From assembly GCF_041395345.1 (NCBI RefSeq), contig NZ_JAWLAR010000002.1, positions 252,034 through 316,033 on the forward strand: a DNA stretch of 64,000 nt, written 5' to 3'. The translations under genes and the position numbers were made by a program. The notes under the pieces are model-generated. The model was not told the DNA's origin, did no database searches, and saw only the letters and a list, made by a program, of their open reading frames with translations. Source of the stretch: Dokdonella sp041395345 (GTDB taxonomy: Bacteria; Pseudomonadota; Gammaproteobacteria; Xanthomonadales; Rhodanobacteraceae). The number at the start of each line of letters is the position of its first letter. Positions within the stretch are counted from its first letter, which is position 1. Shown piece by piece: positions 61,737 to 64,000 of the stretch.

Positions 61737-62620
61737 CCCGGGCGCCCTTCGCGGACGAGTTCCTGCAGGTACTGACCATAAGCATTCTTGGCCAGGGGCG
61801 CGGCAAGTCGCAAGACCTGCTCGGCATCGATCCAGCCCTGGGCGAAAGCGATTTCTTCGGGGCAACAGATTTTGAGGCCCTGGCGATTCTCGATGGTCTG
61901 CACATAGCTGGACGCCTCGACCAACGACTCGTGCGTGCCGGTATCGAGCCAGGCGAAACCGCGGCCCATGCGTTCGAGCATCAGCGAACCATCATCCAGG
62001 TAGCAGCGATTCAGATCGGTGATCTCGAGTTCACCGCGCGGCGATGGCTTCAGGTCACGGGCAAAGTCCGCGGCGCGGCCGTCGTAGAAGTAGAGGCCGG
62101 TGACGGCCCAGTTCGATTTCGGCTTGGCCGGTTTCTCCTCGAGACCGATGACGCGTCCGTGTGCATCGAATTCGGCGACGCCGTAGCGCTCAGGATCGCG
62201 CACCCAGTAGCCGAATACACTGGCGCCGGCAACCCGCGCATCGGCTGCGGAAAGCAGCCGGGTCAGACCGTCGCCGTAATAGATGTTGTCGCCGAGGATC
62301 AGGCAGCTCGGATCCTTGCCGACAAAATCGCGGCCGATCAGGTAGGCCTGGGCCAGGCCGTCGGGCGATTCCTGCACGGCATAGCGGATCGTCAGTCCCC
62401 ATTGCGATCCGTCACCGAGCAGCCGCTGGAACAAGGCCTGCTCATGCGGCGTATTGATGATCAGCACTTCGCGAATGCCGGCCAGCATCAGGGTGCTGAG
62501 CGGGTAATAGATCATCGGCTTGTCGTAGACCGGCAGCAGTTGCTTGCTGACCGACTGGGTCAGCGGGTACAGACGTGTGCCGGAGCCGCCAGCGAGAATG
62601 ATGCCGCGTCGTGATGTCAC
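61733..62620 (-). CDS. rmlA: glucose-1-phosphate thymidylyltransferase
   Basis: A 295-residue enzyme making dTDP-glucose, the first step to dTDP-rhamnose. RRGIILAGGSGTRLYPLTQS is the nucleotide-binding motif, with DKPMIYYPLSTLMLAGIREV, LGDNIYYGDGL and GYWVRDPERYGVAEFD following. The start is GTG at 62620; no ATG is available that fits the family length. rmlB (the 4,6-dehydratase that acts next) is not upstream in this window, where a Mur ligase is found instead. Confidence 0.94.
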   Translation of the reverse strand: MTSRRGIILAGGSGTRLYPLTQSVSKQLLPVYDKPMIYYPLSTLMLAGIREVLIINTPHEQALFQRLLGDGSQWGLTIRYAVQESPDGLAQAYLIGRDFVGKDPSCLILGDNIYYGDGLTRLLSAADARVAGASVFGYWVRDPERYGVAEFDAHGRVIGLEEKPAKPKSNWAVTGLYFYDGRAADFARDLKPSPRGELEITDLNRCYLDDGSLMLERMGRGFAWLDTGTHESLVEASSYVQTIENRQGLKICCPEEIAFAQGWIDAEQVLRLAAPLAKNAYGQYLQELVREGRPG

Positions 62621-62759
62621 CAGAGGTCTCTTGGGCTGATTTCGGGCCGGGTATTGTAGGCGGCGAGGCTTGCGGGCGCTCGTCTGACAATCAGGGATTG
62701 CCCATCTCACTGATTCCTATCGATTTTACCGGATTGGACGGAACCCGGATGTGTGCGCC

Positions 62760-64000
62760 TCAGGCGATGCCCAGCCCCTCGATCTGACCGATGGCCTGCG
62801 CATCGAATCCGGCCAGTTCGGCGAAGCAGCGACCCCGTTCGGCGTAGTCGTGGAACTGATCGAAACTCGGCGCGCCGGGCGAAAGCAGGATCACCCCTCC
62901 CTGTTCGGTCAGTTCGCGTGCACAGGCAACGGCTCCGGAGAGATCGGTTCGAATCTCCAGCTTGCAATCCACCTTCGTCGTGCGCAGCACATGACCGATA
63001 CGCGCCGCATTCGCCCCGTTGGCAACGATCAGGGACGGCGGGTTCGCCAGCACATAGTCGGCCAGTACCTGCCAGTCCAGGCCGCGCTCATGGCCACCGA
63101 CAATGACGCTGACAGCGCGCCCCGGCAAACTGCGCAACGCCTCGATCGTGGCCTGGGGCGTCGTCGCGATGCTGTCATCGATCCAGCTGCGGCCGTCGCG
63201 CTCGCCGAGGGCCTGCAGTCGGTGCGGCAAGGGCTGGAACACGGCCAGATGCTGCGCGGCAGCCAGCGCGTCTTCGCCGAGGATTTCGAGAGCCGCCAGT
63301 GCGGCGCAGGCATTCATCGCGTTGTGCCACCCCGGCAAAGGCAGTCGAGACCGTTCGAATACCGCTTGGTCGCCGCGACGAATATGAGCCGCATCCAGAT
63401 GCCAGCCTTGGGCATTTCCAAACAGTCTGCGGTCTGCATGGCCAGCCGTGCGCTGCAACAGGTCGGCATGGTTTGCATTGACCAGTAGCACATCCGAGAC
63501 ATCGGCCATGGCCAGCTTGTCGCTGACATAGCGCTCGCGGCTGCCATGCCAGTCCAGATGTTCTTCCTCGATGTTCGTGATCACGCCGAGAGCCAGGTGA
63601 TCGGCCTGCCGGGTCTGGAAACTGGATAGCTCCAGAACCCACCACTCGGGCGCGACTTGCGGATCGAGCAGTTCGAGTACCGGCAAGCCGATATTGCCGG
63701 CCAGCGCCGTACGCCGACCGTTGCCGCGCAGCAGATGGGCAATCAGGGCACTGGTCGTGCTCTTGCCCTTGGTGCCGGTCACGCCGATGACACGCGCTTC
63801 GGGATGCTCGGCAAACCACAGCGCGGTTGCCGAGGTAAATCGCGTGCCGTTGCGCTGCGCATCGAGCAACTCCAGTCGATAACCGCCGATACCGGGTGAC
63901 TTGATGATGCAGTCGAATGCGGAAAGGTCTGCCGCCGTGGGCGCCGTCGTGACAAACCGGTCCAGCGGATTGCCATCGATCAGGAAATGGGCTTCGGCGT
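62760..64000 (-). CDS. UDP-N-acetylmuramoyl-alanine:glutamate ligase (MurD or MurD2), partial
   Basis: 413 codons of a Mur ligase, with the N-terminus beyond the right edge. The ATP motif VIGVTGTKGKSTTSALIAHL, the ELSSFQTRQ stretch, TNIEEEHLDWHGS and the C-terminal DDSIATTPQATIEALRSLPG identify the MurD type. It adds glutamate to UDP-MurNAc-L-alanine in peptidoglycan synthesis. The VGGHERGLDWQVLADYV stretch reminds me of MurD2, which in Xanthomonas adds L-glutamate before epimerisation by MurL; the neighbouring gene beyond the edge would tell. A 139-bp gap separates its stop from rmlA. Confidence 0.85.
   Translation of the reverse strand, partial: AEAHFLIDGNPLDRFVTTAPTAADLSAFDCIIKSPGIGGYRLELLDAQRNGTRFTSATALWFAEHPEARVIGVTGTKGKSTTSALIAHLLRGNGRRTALAGNIGLPVLELLDPQVAPEWWVLELSSFQTRQADHLALGVITNIEEEHLDWHGSRERYVSDKLAMADVSDVLLVNANHADLLQRTAGHADRRLFGNAQGWHLDAAHIRRGDQAVFERSRLPLPGWHNAMNACAALAALEILGEDALAAAQHLAVFQPLPHRLQALGERDGRSWIDDSIATTPQATIEALRSLPGRAVSVIVGGHERGLDWQVLADYVLANPPSLIVANGANAARIGHVLRTTKVDCKLEIRTDLSGAVACARELTEQGGVILLSPGAPSFDQFHDYAERGRCFAELAGFDAQAIGQIEGLGIA

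Noticed and set aside
1..64000. CRISPR arrays
   Set aside because: No regularly spaced identical repeats were seen; the only periodic elements are attC sites and scattered intergenic hairpins.

Overview
The window is high-GC DNA with the gene content of a gammaproteobacterium of the Lysobacterales (Xanthomonadales). Indicators are a tightly coupled rmlA-rmlC-rmlD-manC(xanB) run, thiS-thiG-trmB, BlaI/M56 signalling with a TonB-like tail, many secreted S9/M28 peptidases, and dispersed intergenic hairpins of the type common in that order. No rRNA, prophage, CRISPR array or intact transposase is visible. I cannot name a genus.

Layout. 0-2.1 kb: asnB on the minus strand. Its leader carries a 32-codon ORF with three consecutive Asn codons and a mutually exclusive terminator/antiterminator, so it looks like a ribosome-mediated asparagine attenuator. 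2.2-2.75 kb: a secreted DUF4124 protein. 2.95-7.1 kb: an integron cassette array of about eight cassettes, all reading on the minus strand, with seven recognisable attC sites plus one remnant and no integrase in the window (a CALIN-type cluster). 7.7-14.6 kb: ilvE, a histidine kinase/response regulator pair, rimK, a tRNA-Gly and a FecR/DUF6600-type protein. All of these are recognisable, but all are broken by many single-base insertions and deletions. 14.9-18.7 kb: thiS-thiG, trmB and an SLC13/TrkA-C permease. 18.9-21.2 kb: blaI and an M56 sensor protease. 21.4-24.3 kb: a Rieske ferredoxin-like protein, a small membrane protein, an EamA exporter and an orphan ORF. 24.5-29.0 kb: a MacB/FtsX-type ABC export operon. 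29.1-36.9 kb: DUF3052, an FAH-family hydrolase, mscL, a secreted M28 peptidase, a GluR0-type ligand-gated K+ channel and a GAF-GAF-GGDEF-EAL protein. 36.9-46.0 kb: an RNA methyltransferase with one frameshift, a GNAT acetyltransferase, an RND pump with adaptor, and marR-emrA-emrB. 46.1-47.6 kb: a macrodomain protein and a NYN nuclease-like protein. 47.8-54.1 kb: assimilatory sulfate reduction (cysJ, cysI, cysH and a single-chain Sat-CysC fusion). 54.4-58.8 kb: two related S9 peptidases. 58.8-62.6 kb: nucleotide-sugar genes for rhamnose and GDP-mannose. 62.8-64.0 kb: a MurD-type ligase running off the window edge.

How the genes work together. The cys genes would take sulfate to sulfide through APS, PAPS and sulfite; the siroheme synthase they need is not here. 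rmlACD-manC would supply dTDP-L-rhamnose and GDP-mannose for surface polysaccharide; rmlB is not in the window. Three separate export systems (ABC, RND and MFS) lie within 20 kb, the MFS system under its own MarR repressor. The most interesting items are the asnB attenuator, the integrase-less cassette array beside ilvE, the GluR0-like channel, and the sharp concentration of indels between about 4.9 and 14.6 kb. That last pattern looks more like local sequence error than gene decay.
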